Shown here piece by piece: positions 8,886-21,460 of a stretch of DNA of 64,000 nucleotides; the first letter of the stretch is position 1, and each line of letters starts with the position of its first letter. Below the pieces are notes generated by a model that was given only the letters and a program-made list of their open reading frames with translations, did not search any database and was not told the origin of the DNA. Location: positions 3,712,966 through 3,776,965 of the forward strand of contig CM040446.1 of the NCBI GenBank assembly GCA_022749755.1, written 5' to 3'. Both the position numbers and the translations under genes were made by a program. This DNA comes from Azadirachta indica (taxonomy: Eukaryota > Streptophyta > Magnoliopsida > Sapindales > Meliaceae).

Positions 8886-11800
8886 ATGTCCATAGCTTCA
8901 TCTCAACAAAGCTTCTTAACCAATGCCCTTGTACCAACCAACAAACCCAGAACAAAGAATGTAACTTCTGTTAGTGTTGTCTGTTGCAGAAACCGAACAG
9001 ATGACCAGAAAGATTGTTCCAGGTTGGTATTTCAATTAATTCAGTTGGTTTGAAATGTTTCTTTGTGGACAGGAAGACTAAATCTTTATTGGTTTTTATG
9101 GGTAGAAAAAATGAGAACCGATTGGCAAAGTTAGCAGTAGTGACCTTAGCAGCTGGGGTTTTGACACTGGGTTCAGTTGGTGATGCAGACGCCGCCAAGA
9201 GTGGCGGCAGAGTTGGTGGTCAGGCTTTCCGGTCGGCTCCTCGTTCATCCTCAAAATCCTATAGCAATTCAAGGTAGCTTCAATCATTTTTAAATTATCA
9301 TATTGTTTAGTTATAGATTTACGCTGCCGCTGTTTCTGCTGCTCAGTTATTTGTTGGATAAATGCTTGGAAATGAATAATTGTTTGATATAGTTGATTGA
9401 TTTCATGAGTATAGAATGTAAGCTTGGACAATTTATAATTGCTTTGAATAAGTTGATGGTTTTTGTAATGTTGATCAGATTCCCAATTGTGGTTATAACT
9501 CCTGTTTCTATCTAATTTGATTTATTTTGTTTTTCGAACACGAAGAACTTCCACTTAATATTTAGCATAATTCATTTGTAGACGGTGACTGTGTAGGTAT
9601 TATTCCTAAGAAGGGAAATTGAAACAGATAAAAGATTGGTTATATATATTGCATGGCTCAAGTTTAAATCCTTGAACAACATGTTGGGGCCCCATTTTTA
9701 GAATGGATTTGCTCTTTGAAGATTTATGACTTTATGGAAAAGTTACTGCTATAGATTGATCAAGAGGCAAAGAAATGATGACTCCAGGGGACCTGAAGCA
9801 TCTTTCAGGGATTGGAAATTAATTGACACACATGTGAATTTTAGGTTTCTGCCAGGCAGTTAAGAAATCTGCAACATAGTAGTAAGGAAACAAGAACAAG
9901 GAATAGAGAAGAGAGAAATGCAGAGGGAAAAAAAGGATTAAGGGTAATGCTTTTCTGTCTATTAAGTTCACAAAGGCACCCCTTTTATAGAATATAATAA
10001 CAACTCTTCTAATCTAAACTAAACACAAATAATGCAATTGATTCCTAAGTGCATTAGAAAATAAACATATAGAATAGCAATAGGAATAAGGGTCCTAACA
10101 GTGAAGGTGTTTCATTTCTGCTTACTCATCAATGGTTCTTACCATTAACCATAAGAAAAGACGTCACCCTGATAGCCAGCAATCTTAAAGTTACCATCTT
10201 CTTCCACTTACTCTTCTTTTGATGCTCTGGTATTGGCAATCTTACCAAAAGGCATTGCCATTTTTTGGTTGTAATTAGGAAACCTTAAGCGTCAAACTTT
10301 TTTCATCACCTGGTGTTGTTGTAAATTAGTAATGTAATCATGTCAAGCATCAGTGTGAGGGCAGATGATGGTTAGAATCCCTGAAGCAACATCTTTGGCA
10401 TTTTTGTTCATATCAGTCAAAAATGCTGTCGCAGTATATTGATTTATTCAGTTTTTACCTACGTATATGTTTGCCCAGTTGTGCCTTTGCCTCAAGGGTT
10501 TTGTTAGCCATGAGGTAGGATACATTCCTACAATACTGATCCAAATCACAAAATTGGAAGTTAAGATTTGTTTGTGCCGAAATATTTTACATTAATTGAT
10601 TTACGGCAAGGGAATTGCTGTGAATGTGGCAGCATATCAACAACACTGAAGAAATAGAAACGGGGACAGGCAAAGATATACAACTCAACTCCACATCAAG
10701 TTGGTTTTCAAGCCACTAGATGAAAGAAGAGAAATGAAAAAGGAGAAGTCCACATAAGCGGACTATGAAGTCATGAACATGTACAAAGAGTGAAAGTGGT
10801 AAAAGGCTACTTTACCATTTATATAAGTAGGAGATATGAGATCTTTTTCTCATGATCCATTACAAACAATTATATATATAGAATATAAGTATATAACTAA
10901 TCCTAATACCAACTCATAAAAAGATTGAGAAGTACATAGTAATTCTAAATAAGACTCTATATAAACACTAATCATCAATATCAAGAAATCTAGTCTTCAA
11001 GACTAGTTGATTTCCTGATTCTTCACCCTGATTTCCCATACAGGTCTTCACATAGAATGATGCACTAATAGCAGTACCATCAATAGTTTTGATGGATATC
11101 TTCTCTGATCTTTGACTGCTGTAGTCATTTATAAATATCACCACTGCTGTCTGTGCACTTGAAGTGGCCCTCTTGCTAGTTTAGAAAAGTTCTGTGACCA
11201 CAAGGAAAAATCTGAGATTCGGAAAGTAAAGTTGATAAAAGACACTGAAATGATATACTGTTGCACTGATTAATAAGAAAGTATATGTGCTTAAAACTAT
11301 ATGTGCTAACTCAAGAAATATTTTAACTTTTAGGATTTGGGTTATATAAAGCTTATTTCAAATTTCTAACCAATTAAAATCTTAGTAGTAGTTCAATTAA
11401 ATTTTCATATGCTCTCAGAACATTTTGATTAGTTTGGCAGCTGAGATGCAAAACCCAGTAATTAGCTTATGAGCTATGTGTGAGTTTTATGTGCAGCACT
11501 GGAGGAGGATTGCCTGTGTGAACCTAGCAGAATAAAGGACTGGATGGCTTTCCCTCGCAAATGAATCTCCTTCTCTATATAATGTATCACTTGACAAGAG
11601 TCTCCTAGCTTTGAAGTAAAAACATCTTGTAAAGTTTTATGTTTGATTCTCCATTTGCATTTTCTCAATAATCTTTTGGCGACCGCTCCCATTACTCTGG
11701 CATTCCTATGTGGTAATCTGAGATTACTTATTGAAGACTTTTCTTTTATGAGTGTTAATGTAACTGGGTTCCTTCTCTTGGCAGGACCAATATTTATGTT

Positions 11801-12031
11801 AATCCCCCAGTAGCCCCTCCTTTGGTTGGTGGATATGGCTACAGTTATGGTGTGCCCTTCTATGGTGGCTGGGGTTGGTCACCGTTTTCCTTCTTTGCCC
11901 CCGGTCCAACTGTTGCTATTGGCATTGGAGGTGGATTTGATCTTTTGGTTCTCTTCATGTTTATTGGTGCTGCTGCAGCTGTTGTAAGGAAATTCTTTGG
12001 ATCAAGAGACGAAGAAGAAGATGATTACTAG
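8886..12031 (+). CDS. Small predicted chloroplast membrane protein, DUF1517 N-terminal-like
   Basis: Model: exons 8886-9022, 9073-9273, 11785-12031; 585 nt, 194 aa, frame kept across both joins. Exon 1 encodes a Ser-rich plastid transit peptide (MSIASSQQSFLTNALVP, likely cleaved near VVCC). The mature part has a hydrophobic stretch LAKLAVVTLAAGVLTLGSV with an A-D-A-A site like a thylakoid transfer signal, then AKSGGRVGGQAFRS, a Gly/Tyr-rich segment, a membrane helix (FDLLVLFMFIGAAAAVV) and an acidic tail DEEEDDY. The AKSGGRVGGQAFRS and GPTVAIGIGGGFD segments recall the N-terminal half of DUF1517 plastid proteins such as Arabidopsis FLAP1, but the C-terminal DUF1517 domain is absent. Intron 1 is only 50 bp; intron 2 is 2511 bp and holds a solo LTR. 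Function unknown; a thylakoid or envelope location is inferred. Confidence 0.82.
9839..10100 (-). mobile_element. Copia-type solo LTR in intron 2
   Basis: A 262-bp segment flanked by perfect 5-bp direct repeats GTGAA (9834-9838 and 10101-10105). Read on the minus strand it begins TGTTAGGACC, has a TATA motif (CTATAAAAGG, 9981-9990) and ends CCTAAAA, a decayed inverted match to the start (expected CCTAACA). There is no internal domain. It sits antisense in the intron of the 8886 gene. Confidence 0.75.
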
Positions 12032-13032
12032 TTGAGGATGAAATGTTTTAATCTTAATATAGATGAGAGTGAGTACTTTGTTTGCCTACCTGCCATTCCA
12101 GCTAGCTAGTGTTGTATATTGAAATACTACCGTGGGGTCTTGTACTGCCATCGCCACGTAATGTAATTATGCTTTAGAAATGGAAGCAACCTTGTACTTT
12201 TGTTTGCTCGAGCATTGGTCCCTTTTATCCTGGTCAGCAAATCTGAGAGTAATTCTGTGTTCTCTATCTCAATTGAAGTCCCATATTGAATGTGTAATGA
12301 ATTACAAGCTGTCAACACCCTAAACTTTTCCTTAACAGGACTGCAGAATTGATTCAGAGCATATCAGTTTATGGATTGTTACAGGCCTACATTCACCTTT
12401 TCCAAGTGCCAAAAGAAATCTGATATGCCGGAGGCATCTTTTACCATAGTGGAAATATTAACTTGTTTTTGCCTGATGGCATGAAGAAAATATTGACAAG
12501 TATGCAAACAAATGATTTTTTTCATTTGATACATTGTTGACATTACATAAGTGGTCTCCATTAAAGTCTAAGCAACGTAATTGAATCTCGTCAGTAAATC
12601 ATCCCAACAGAGGAAGGAAAAGAGTGAAGCCGCCATGAGCCGCATGAGTCTGCATCTCTTACTTAGAGACTTGGGATTGTCAATTCAACAGAAGATTCTA
12701 CTTGTTCTGTGTTTCTCCACGCAAAACAATTGAACCAATTGGATTCAAAATCGAAGTACTCAATGGTGAAATAAAGTGAATGTAATGCACAAGAAGAATA
12801 AAAATAGAACATTTCACAGCAAATTAGCAACTACACAATTCTTTTATCAGTAAGTACTGAGGTTTACAGCAAGCATGGGACATCCTGTTAGGAAACCTAA
12901 CATTTCCCAGTTGCAAAACTTCCCTGGAAAACTTTTATATTCACTTACATTCCTTCGTATCTTGGAAATTGATTAGTAAACTATTTGTCTATTCTTTGCT
13001 TTACAGTTGATGATGTTTGCCTTGGTTCTTCA
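12032..13032. other. Convergent 3' flanks, no further gene
   Basis: The 3' untranslated end of the 8886 gene (+) and that of the NFU gene (-) face each other. Short ORFs only. No repeat seen. Confidence 0.5.
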
Positions 13033-14679
13033 TCAATCTATCAACTGGACTGCCGCAATGGAAGGTATTTTTTCCCTCAACTTCTGTGTTAAGGCCACAC
13101 GGACAGTCATAACACCAGCTGCAGGCCCACTAAGCCGAACTTTGACAACATAGTCATCAATCTGAACCAGCTCAAGTATTCCACCCCCTGTACCAGCTAG
13201 GTATGGTCTAATCTCAGCAAGAACCTGTAAAATAAAAGATTTTTAGCACTTGCTGACTTTGCAATATTTTCTTTCATAATAAACTTTATGAGCTCTCACA
13301 ATAATCTTGATTAGGTAAAATCAATAATTCCAACTAATAAACTTTGCAGCGAAATTGCAAAGACGAAATGAGAATGGGGAATTAGGATTATAAATTTTTG
13401 CTTGCTCGTTCGGAGCAGAAATTATGAACTTTCTCAAGTATATGTACATAACCACATGTAAAGGCAAGCATTCTCATCATTTTCACAACAAATCATGCGA
13501 TCAACTCAAACCACAAAGTGAAAAATGACATCTCAATCCTTTTAAATTGAATTCATTCATGTTCCTGTGCATTGCTTTAACTCTTGTACTCTATATCTAT
13601 GCTACTGAAAACTCCATCACATAAACTACTGCTATGAGATTATTCGTGGCAGTAGATAATTTCACATTAATCACATATAAGCACATTTTATGATGTCTAT
13701 TGTCTAACCTTCTCAATGTTTTCTTCATTTAGTTCAAGCCCTGTCTCAGTGTCCAGGATTTGCTCGACAGCCATAATCTCTGGTATTTTATCACGAAGCC
13801 TGGTTTCAATTCCCATTTGCAGTGTCATAGTTGAGCTTGGACATGATCCACATGCTCCTTGTAACTTTAATACCACAACAAGGCCGTCTATCTCGTGTAA
13901 AGCCACGTTACCTCCATCAGCCATCAAGCCAGGCCTTACCTCATCCAGTACTTTCTCTACATTCTCTTCAGTTAATGGGAGGACACAGCTTGGAGAAACA
14001 AGAAGTCCTACAACATATATTGAAAAAGCACACAAATATGACATTCAAAATTTCATATAAATATGAGAACAGATGCACAAAACACATCAATCCACTTCTG
14101 AATTTTATTTTTAAAGCTCTTTCAAAGCTACGTCTCATTTTCTCTACAGAACAGATGTATTATCAATGCTCAAGATTTTACTTTGCGCAAAATATTAATT
14201 TCCTCATTGATAATATAACCAAAAGCATAGAAATTATGTAAATTATGTAAATTATGTAAATACTGATCAAATGTGTCTGCTGAATCAACAAAAATATTTT
14301 CATTATGGTTACCTTTCTGTTTTCTCCGAACACGGTTGAAGCTAAATCCAATAAAGTGTCTACTATGGAATTGACCTCTGAGAAAAGAATTTTGCTTTGA
14401 AGAAAAACCTCTGAAATCATAAATGGGGTTCTGCAGAAACGAAGAAACTAAAACAATCAGTCAGTTATCTAAACATGTTGGGAATTTATATCCAACAAAA
14501 TATTCATCAAAGCCAGTACGGAATTATAAAATGAGACATCCTCTAGCGAAGTTCAATGGTACCTTCAAGAGTGATAAATGAAAAGGTGAGGTTCTTTCAG
14601 AAGAAGATAGAGTCGGATTTAATACAGCAGTATTCGCTGATGCTCCGAAACCTTGGCTTTGCGTTGAAAATACTCCCAT
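13033..14679 (-). CDS. NFU: Plastid NFU-type iron-sulfur cluster scaffold
   Basis: Minus-strand exons 14563-14679, 14313-14430, 13709-14007, 13033-13224; 726 nt, 241 aa. Residues 1 to about 80 are a Ser/Arg-rich plastid transit peptide. The first NifU C-terminal domain follows, with [15 protein letters not shown] and the cluster-binding CxxC in [10 protein letters not shown] (C131, C134). A second, degenerate NifU-like domain without CxxC ends the protein (VLAEIRPYL ... [15 protein letters not shown]). This two-domain layout and length match Arabidopsis NFU2/NFU3 (about 235 aa), which pass 4Fe-4S clusters to photosystem I and stromal enzymes. All joins use GT-AG and keep frame. NFU2 against NFU3 is not resolved. 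The downstream neighbour converges on it; it shares no promoter. Confidence 0.93.
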
Positions 14680-15755
14680 TTTTCGGCTCTACAATAAAAA
14701 GCAATGGCACCCCATGAAAGTGTTAAATTCCCCACAGAAAGAAGAATGGCAACGCCACAGAACTTAGGGAGCAATAACAAATGGGAACTTGATTTTAGTC
14801 TTTGCTTGTCTCATTTATTTATTTTACATTATTTTCCAGTCTATCTTGTTTCATTTTTGCATGGAAGATGTATTGATATAAAAGGTTTTCATTGGTTGGT
14901 GATGATGATGATAAAGGAAATCTGCCAATTCTTGTACACCAAATTTGTGGATAGAATTCTGGGCTTTATGATCATGAATTGAGAAAGGAATAAAAAGCCA
15001 GGTTGGTGTTATGAAATGTACACAGTTGGGATAAAAAACTTTGGGCCTGAGGCTGGCCATTGGTGCTAATTACTTGTGAGCCTTGGCCCTTTTTATAATT
15101 CTCCATTTCCTCATTCTTGGGCCTCCCACACTGCTCAAAAAGCTGATAGAAATGACAAAGTGCTTGAAGTACTTCCCACTTGGTGGAATAGAAGAAGAAA
15201 ATATTCTCTTGGTTCTCAGGCTTCTCCATCTTGAACTGTTTAGATTTGAAACCTGATCAATATATTTAATAAAATAGCTCACCGAATAGAAAATAAAAGG
15301 AATAAAACTTGGAGGTGGCATGTGGGATTTTGCAAGTTTCTAGGAAATAGGTACATAATCCATTCTTACCTGTACTTCAAACAACATAACAACTCCAAAT
15401 TACAATCATTTTTGAACATTAACAACCCAATCCAACACATGGGTTCCCTCTTTTTCCATTTCTTTAATTTTCCTTTTAACCAAGCAGATCCCCTCCCAAG
15501 AGCAAATGCAATCAACCTCAAGATTCTTGTCTCTTCCCTTCCCTAATTCTCAATACAAATCTGTTTCCAATCAAGTCTCTTCCATGTGATCCTCTCCTCA
15601 CTTCCTCGGAGCCATGTGTCATTTTCTAATTGATCCAAGTATTCATTTCATTAAAAAAATTGGCTTCACCAATGATCTGTAAAAAGATGCTTTTGCTTTC
15701 CATTTCATTAGAGAAACAAAAAAAAATGAATGATTTGGAAGGCAATAATTGAGGT
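14680..15755. other. Upstream region of NFU, no gene seen
   Basis: AT-rich DNA with short overlapping ORFs on both strands and no recognisable protein. It likely includes the NFU promoter next to 14680. Confidence 0.45.
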
Positions 15756-15819
15756 GAGTATATAAGAATGAGTTATAATAAAAGGAGGAGTATATAAGAA
15801 TGAGTTATAATAAAAGGAG
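15756..15819. repeat. Perfect 32-bp tandem duplication
   Basis: Two identical copies (15756-15787 and 15788-15819) of a 32-bp unit beginning gagtatataagaatgagtta. The unit contains a TATATAAG sequence. Confidence 0.95.
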
Positions 15820-17301
15820 GGAGCAATAGAACAACGTGGGAAAGAGAAGATATTGTTGTAAAATGAAGGAAAAAGTATTGGATCAAGTGAAGATAAGCTT
15901 TGGCCCAAAAATAGAGAGATTCCTTTACCAAATAATTGTTTGTTTTTATTGGTTGATAAGTCGTACTCCAGAATCTGATGCATTGAATGTGGGAAGGGAA
16001 CTCCATGGATTTTCTAGTTTTTAAGAATGACTCTGTCTCAGAACCTTCCACTCATCTTGTCCACCTCCTTTTTGCTTTATTTTACATATAATTTCTCTCT
16101 TATGTAAACTTCCACACACAATACTGTAAAGTTATTAATAATTATATAACTTATAAAATGTAATATAAAACTTAAAACAACTTCAAACCGATTGCATTCT
16201 CATCACAATTGTATATCTTAATGAAATCATACCTTTAATATGTATTTGTTACCAAAAAAAAAAAATTTACAGAGCTAGATGAATGATAGATGGGATGGAG
16301 CTTCAAATTTTGGACTGGCTAACAAAAGTATGCAAAATATTTCTGATTTTCTGACCAAACTTAGTTCTCCCAGTTCATTGGATTGTGTCAAAGGTTTTAA
16401 TTAAATAATTTAATTTCTTGGGCCTAACACAGAGCCTACAAAGAAGTATTTTGCACGTGAATAAAAGTTCATCAAGAGTTGATTTTTTCCTAGATCTACC
16501 TTTAATCATTGAATTAATTAATTTTAAGATATTACATGATGCAATCAAGCTAATTAAGATGCCAATGTGATATGATCAAACATTATTTAATCTTCAAGAT
16601 GTTCACATTACATCTAATTCGGTAAAATGGACAATCAACAGATAGACAATAGATTATTCCCGTAATATTATATTATGATTTGTTTCGAAATAATTTTATA
16701 AAAATGCCATGTTTGTTGATAGAATCATAAGACAATTATATGTGTTTTTTAAAATTATTATCATAAGAAAAGAATTTGTTAAAGATTAAAAATTATTAGA
16801 GTTAAAATAAATTAAGAATTTAATGCAATATCACTTCTTATGATTTTTTTTATGTGTGATATAAAGTGGACTTGTGAATTGTTATGCTATATCGAGATTC
16901 TTCTTATCGATGTTCTCTTTAAAGTTTAATTTTTAATTTATTAAATTTAATAATGTTATCAAGTCGATATTACAATATTAATTTATCATAAGATATTAAG
17001 GAATTTATGCCATTGATAAATCGGTGTGCATCGTAATCAAGGTGTGCTAAGTTTACTCGTAATTAATGGTGATTTAACATTTAAACTTATATATATTTAA
17101 GTTTAAGATAAGATTCAATTAGTTTATTTAATCACCCACTTATTACAAAGTGAAGGGCTTTTGAAGAATCTCTAAAACGAATGAAATAATAATGATGAAC
17201 ATCAAGTCAACTCACAAAGTGACCATTAGATCTTCTCCACTTGGATAAATTACATGTTAAAAAGGAGGACCAACAAACAATCATGTTCATGAATTGGGTT
17301 T

Positions 17302-17315
17302 GTGACACGTGTCAC
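17302..17315. promoter_or_regulatory. Perfect 14-bp palindrome with ACGT core
   Basis: GTGACACGTGTCAC is self-complementary over 14 bp and contains ACACGTGT, an extended G-box or ABRE-type core. It lies far from any gene recognised here (2.6 kb from NFU and 5.6 kb from the next transcription unit). Confidence 0.35.
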
Positions 17316-20300
17316 TTGAGAACCCCACATCATTTATGATCTGTAGATCTATACATAAACATATGAAGTCTTTTCCTATCAAAATATGAATTGAACTCTA
17401 TTTTGCTGAAACCGTGGAATATGACAGCAATATTTTTTATTTATGGCACCAATTGGCTTAGCATTTAAGCTACAAATTGTAAGGAAACCAACCACATTGG
17501 TGGAAACTAAAGCAATTTGAAAAGCATCTCTCTTGTGGGATCATGTTATATATTTATTTATCTCAAAAATTAATCACACTTTATTAAAATCAAATTAAAA
17601 AAAATTAAACTATGTATTATATTGTAATGGACTATACAAAAAGAATTGCCCCACATCAAGAAGTTAAGTAAACTAGGACTTGATTGATTCATTTATATAG
17701 GTAGAGTTCAATCAAAAATTTAAATCAATTTTTTTTGTTTGTTACTCAATTTCTCCTAGACCTATTTTGAATCTCCTAGGTATTATTATACATACATGCA
17801 TTATTTATAGTGAAGACAAATATAATATAGCAAGCATTGAAAAGAGTATCTCTCCCAAGAAAGTAATAGCATAGTCCCATTATTATATTTGATTTTTAAA
17901 AATATAGGTCCATAACGTGCTAGAATGTAATAAGCCTAAATCGAGAATCTCATCACAAAGACAATGTAACTAGTTTTATATTTATATATGTCTATTTCTT
18001 AGAGATTGTTGTGGGAGATTTTTAAAGATTTTTTCTTTTTAATTTTCAATATGTAAAAATTGAGAGATATATGTCGGTGATTGATTTTCTTTATATATAT
18101 TTATGAATATTATATGAGATTATAAACAGTTAATTAATGTGATTAGTGTTATTCAAAATTTCTAGCTTTCTAAATGTGTATGCATTAAATCTCTTATGAT
18201 AAAAGTATTCCCAAAAAATCATTATCCCATTAGAATATGCTACTAAATAGTTAGAGTTTTTTTCTTTTATTTTCTTTAAGAAGAAGAAGAATAAAGAAAT
18301 GGTTGAAATTGAATACATATCCTTGTAAATTTAGGAAGGGCCAAAGCAAAAGAGAATGACCAAAAATATATATATATATGTATAATGATTGATGTTAGGT
18401 GATGGTGAAGACAATACAAAAAAGCAAGAAATAAAAAAAGCTATAGGTAAAAATTAATTATAAGGGTCCACAATTCTAAGGCTTGTATGTGCAATAGGCT
18501 ACAACGCGTGCTGATTAACAATCCAATGAACAACGACTCACTTCCAATTTCAATTTCAATTTCAATTTGAAAGATACCCTTCATCACTTCATTTGTTTTG
18601 TTTTGTCTTCTTTTCTCTTTTTTCCACTGTTCATTCACATTTTCTCACATTATAAATTAGGATAGAGTACCATTGTGTATCATGTACGTGTCATTTTCTC
18701 CACCTCCACCTTTCATGGCACATATTCATCCACCCATTTTTCTTTACCTTTTATTAATAACCAGTAAATAAGTAACCCAAATTATATGACAACGATATGA
18801 TAATATTACATCTGTTTGTATTTTATAACTTGTATAAAAAAATTTTATCTTCAAGTAAAATTAAATTGAAATACAAATTACACAATATGGAGAAGGATGC
18901 CTTTAGATCTAATACTTTCAACTCATTAAAAACTTGTAGACGTACTTGTACTATGATGTAAATTAATAATAGTGCACTCTTACATTTAGTTCTTTTTCAT
19001 TCTTATCTAATACCCATCAATCATAATTTTATATTTTATTCCCAAAAAAAAAAAACTCATATCTAAAGATAATTTTCTTATATATGTATATAAACATACT
19101 ATAGTTTTATATGATTTTATATTTTAGTTATATTATGAAGTCAATATATATATCATCATTAATGTGAGATTGGAGACAACTAAGTCAATGCTAATTATAG
19201 GATTATGGTTATCGATATTGATGAGAGTTCAAAGTAGGTTAGGAAATTAATGTTGTCAAAAGTCAATTAGGATTGGCTAGCTACTATATAATATATCTAG
19301 CACGTAAAATGGTGAAGTATGAAAAGGACTATGTATATATAGATTCTGCTTAAATTTTTATGTTTGTTTTATTGGCCAAGAACTTCTATTTCTATATCCT
19401 TTGATTGAAGAATCAAGACAGTTATTGTCAAAGCAAAATCACTTCGGAAATCACACCATATTCTATGAATATCTATCATATTTATCCTCCGAGAAAAATG
19501 GAATGTGATAACTCCACTTTATAGTATATTATTTATTAAAAAATAATTATGCCATCTGAGTTGTTCACATGGTTGATTGATTAAATATGTGTATTGTGAA
19601 AATTTAATATTGAATATATTTAATTGAGGTGCGGTTTTTTTGAAAAACTAATTAATATAACATTAGACATGTTACATTTATTGATAAATGTTACGAAAAT
19701 CATATTGTATTGGTCATAAAATTAAAAAACTAACAGCTGTATAATGCACAACTATTATTTAAAAGTATACTATTTTTAAAAGCACAAGATAAGCATCCTA
19801 TTTAGTTTAAATATTGCATAAGTGATAATGTTTTTCATGTTATTATTATTTATTTATTTGATTATATCATATTTAATAATGTCAAATATATGTACCTAAA
19901 TGATGAATTATTTAAAAAGACTTCAAAAACTCATTTATAACATGATTCTTTAAAGAATAAAATTGACAAAATAAATTTGGTACTGACAATATTTCAGACA
20001 AGTAAAAGAAGTTACTCCATGCAGATACATGTTTCTTGAATCCCAGTTTTCAAAAATAGACATTAGTTTCTTTAATGATGATAATAATAATAAAATTGGG
20101 TCTCTAAGATACACACATTACTATTGTAACTATCGTGAACAATAATACTTATAAGTGATGATGACAAACAACACTTTTAAATTAAATATATAGTAAGAAC
20201 AAATATTTATATTTATAATTCTTTTTAATTTTTTTTTTGAGTATTTTAAGATTGAGAAAACAAAAATATATATAGTTAGTTAGTGAAAATGATGTACATC

Positions 20301-21390
20301 AGCAAAAAAAAAAAAAAAAAAAGATAAAGAAGGATACAAGTGGGTGACGCAAGTAGATTGAGGAAATGAAATTATAATAAGTGGCTATCATAGCCTAATA
20401 GGCCAGGAGACATTACTGAATCGTGGTCCCTTTTGATAGCTTGAGTCATTTTCATTATCATTTCTGCTTTTTAATTATATTTCATTTCATGTAGAGTAGA
20501 GCTAGCTAGCAAGCTGGGTTAAATTTACGTACAATATATATTGTTGTAAACCACCCTATTATTTTGACCAGTCTATGTGATGGTACTCTTCTGTTTGGAT
20601 ATTTTCTATTTATACAAGGAGAAACAAGCATACACGTTACTCTTTTCTTCCATGGGACGCTTTGATTTGATGTTTACTTTCTCTTGCTTTGTACTTATGT
20701 TGGTTCTAAAAGTTTTCGTGATTTTGTCATATTGAAAATTTATCCACATTTAAGAGAAAAGATAGTGTAAATTCAAGACCGTCTGCAAAAATTTCCATTC
20801 AATTTGATGAATTTTATTTGAATATAATGGGAAGAACTTAAGTCATTTCTTTTATTAAAAAAAGAAAATAAGTTTTTTACGACTACACTATTAATAGTTG
20901 ACTTCTTAAGTATTAATTTGATACATATATTTTTATTTGTTTAATTTTGTATTACACATATAGTGTCAAATTTTGAAATTTTAAATATTACCTTAAATTT
21001 TAAGTTTTTTGTTAGAATTTTATTTTTCTTTTAATCTTTATACAATCAAAATTACACCAAAAGAATTTAGTTAAAATATTCACCTCATTTTGATTAATCA
21101 ACAATAACATTATTTTTTGATAAAATATATATATTCTTCAAATACTAACGTGGCATATTATAAGATCACAAGGCATATTATACACAAATTAGGTACAGAT
21201 GCAAATCAATTATTAATCGACAAAATCTTTTAAAAAACACAAAAATTTATAAATTTTTAATTATCCACGTAAAATCAAGAAGACGCGATATTTATCTAAA
21301 TAATATATTTTAAAAAATAGAATAAAATAAAGCGCACACATCAATTGTAGCAAATGAGGGGCGTGCATGAAAATTCGTGCAAATTGTTAA

Positions 21391-21459
<69 letters not shown>
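21391..21459. repeat. AAT microsatellite, 23 units
   Basis: An uninterrupted trinucleotide run of 69 bp. Confidence 0.98.

Positions 21460-21460
<1 letters not shown>

Noticed and set aside
10620..11045. Possible second LTR in intron 2 of the 8886 gene (TGTATGGG start on the minus strand, TATA-like centre)
   Set aside because: I could not find matching ends or a target duplication.
13716..14060. 114-codon plus-strand frame
   Set aside because: It is antisense to the NFU exon with the CxxC motif.
14704..14982. 92-codon plus-strand frame upstream of NFU
   Set aside because: No recognisable domain, no splice or promoter support; left as intergenic.
15756..15819. Direct repeats considered as a CRISPR array
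   Set aside because: They are two abutting copies without spacers, in a plant nuclear genome.
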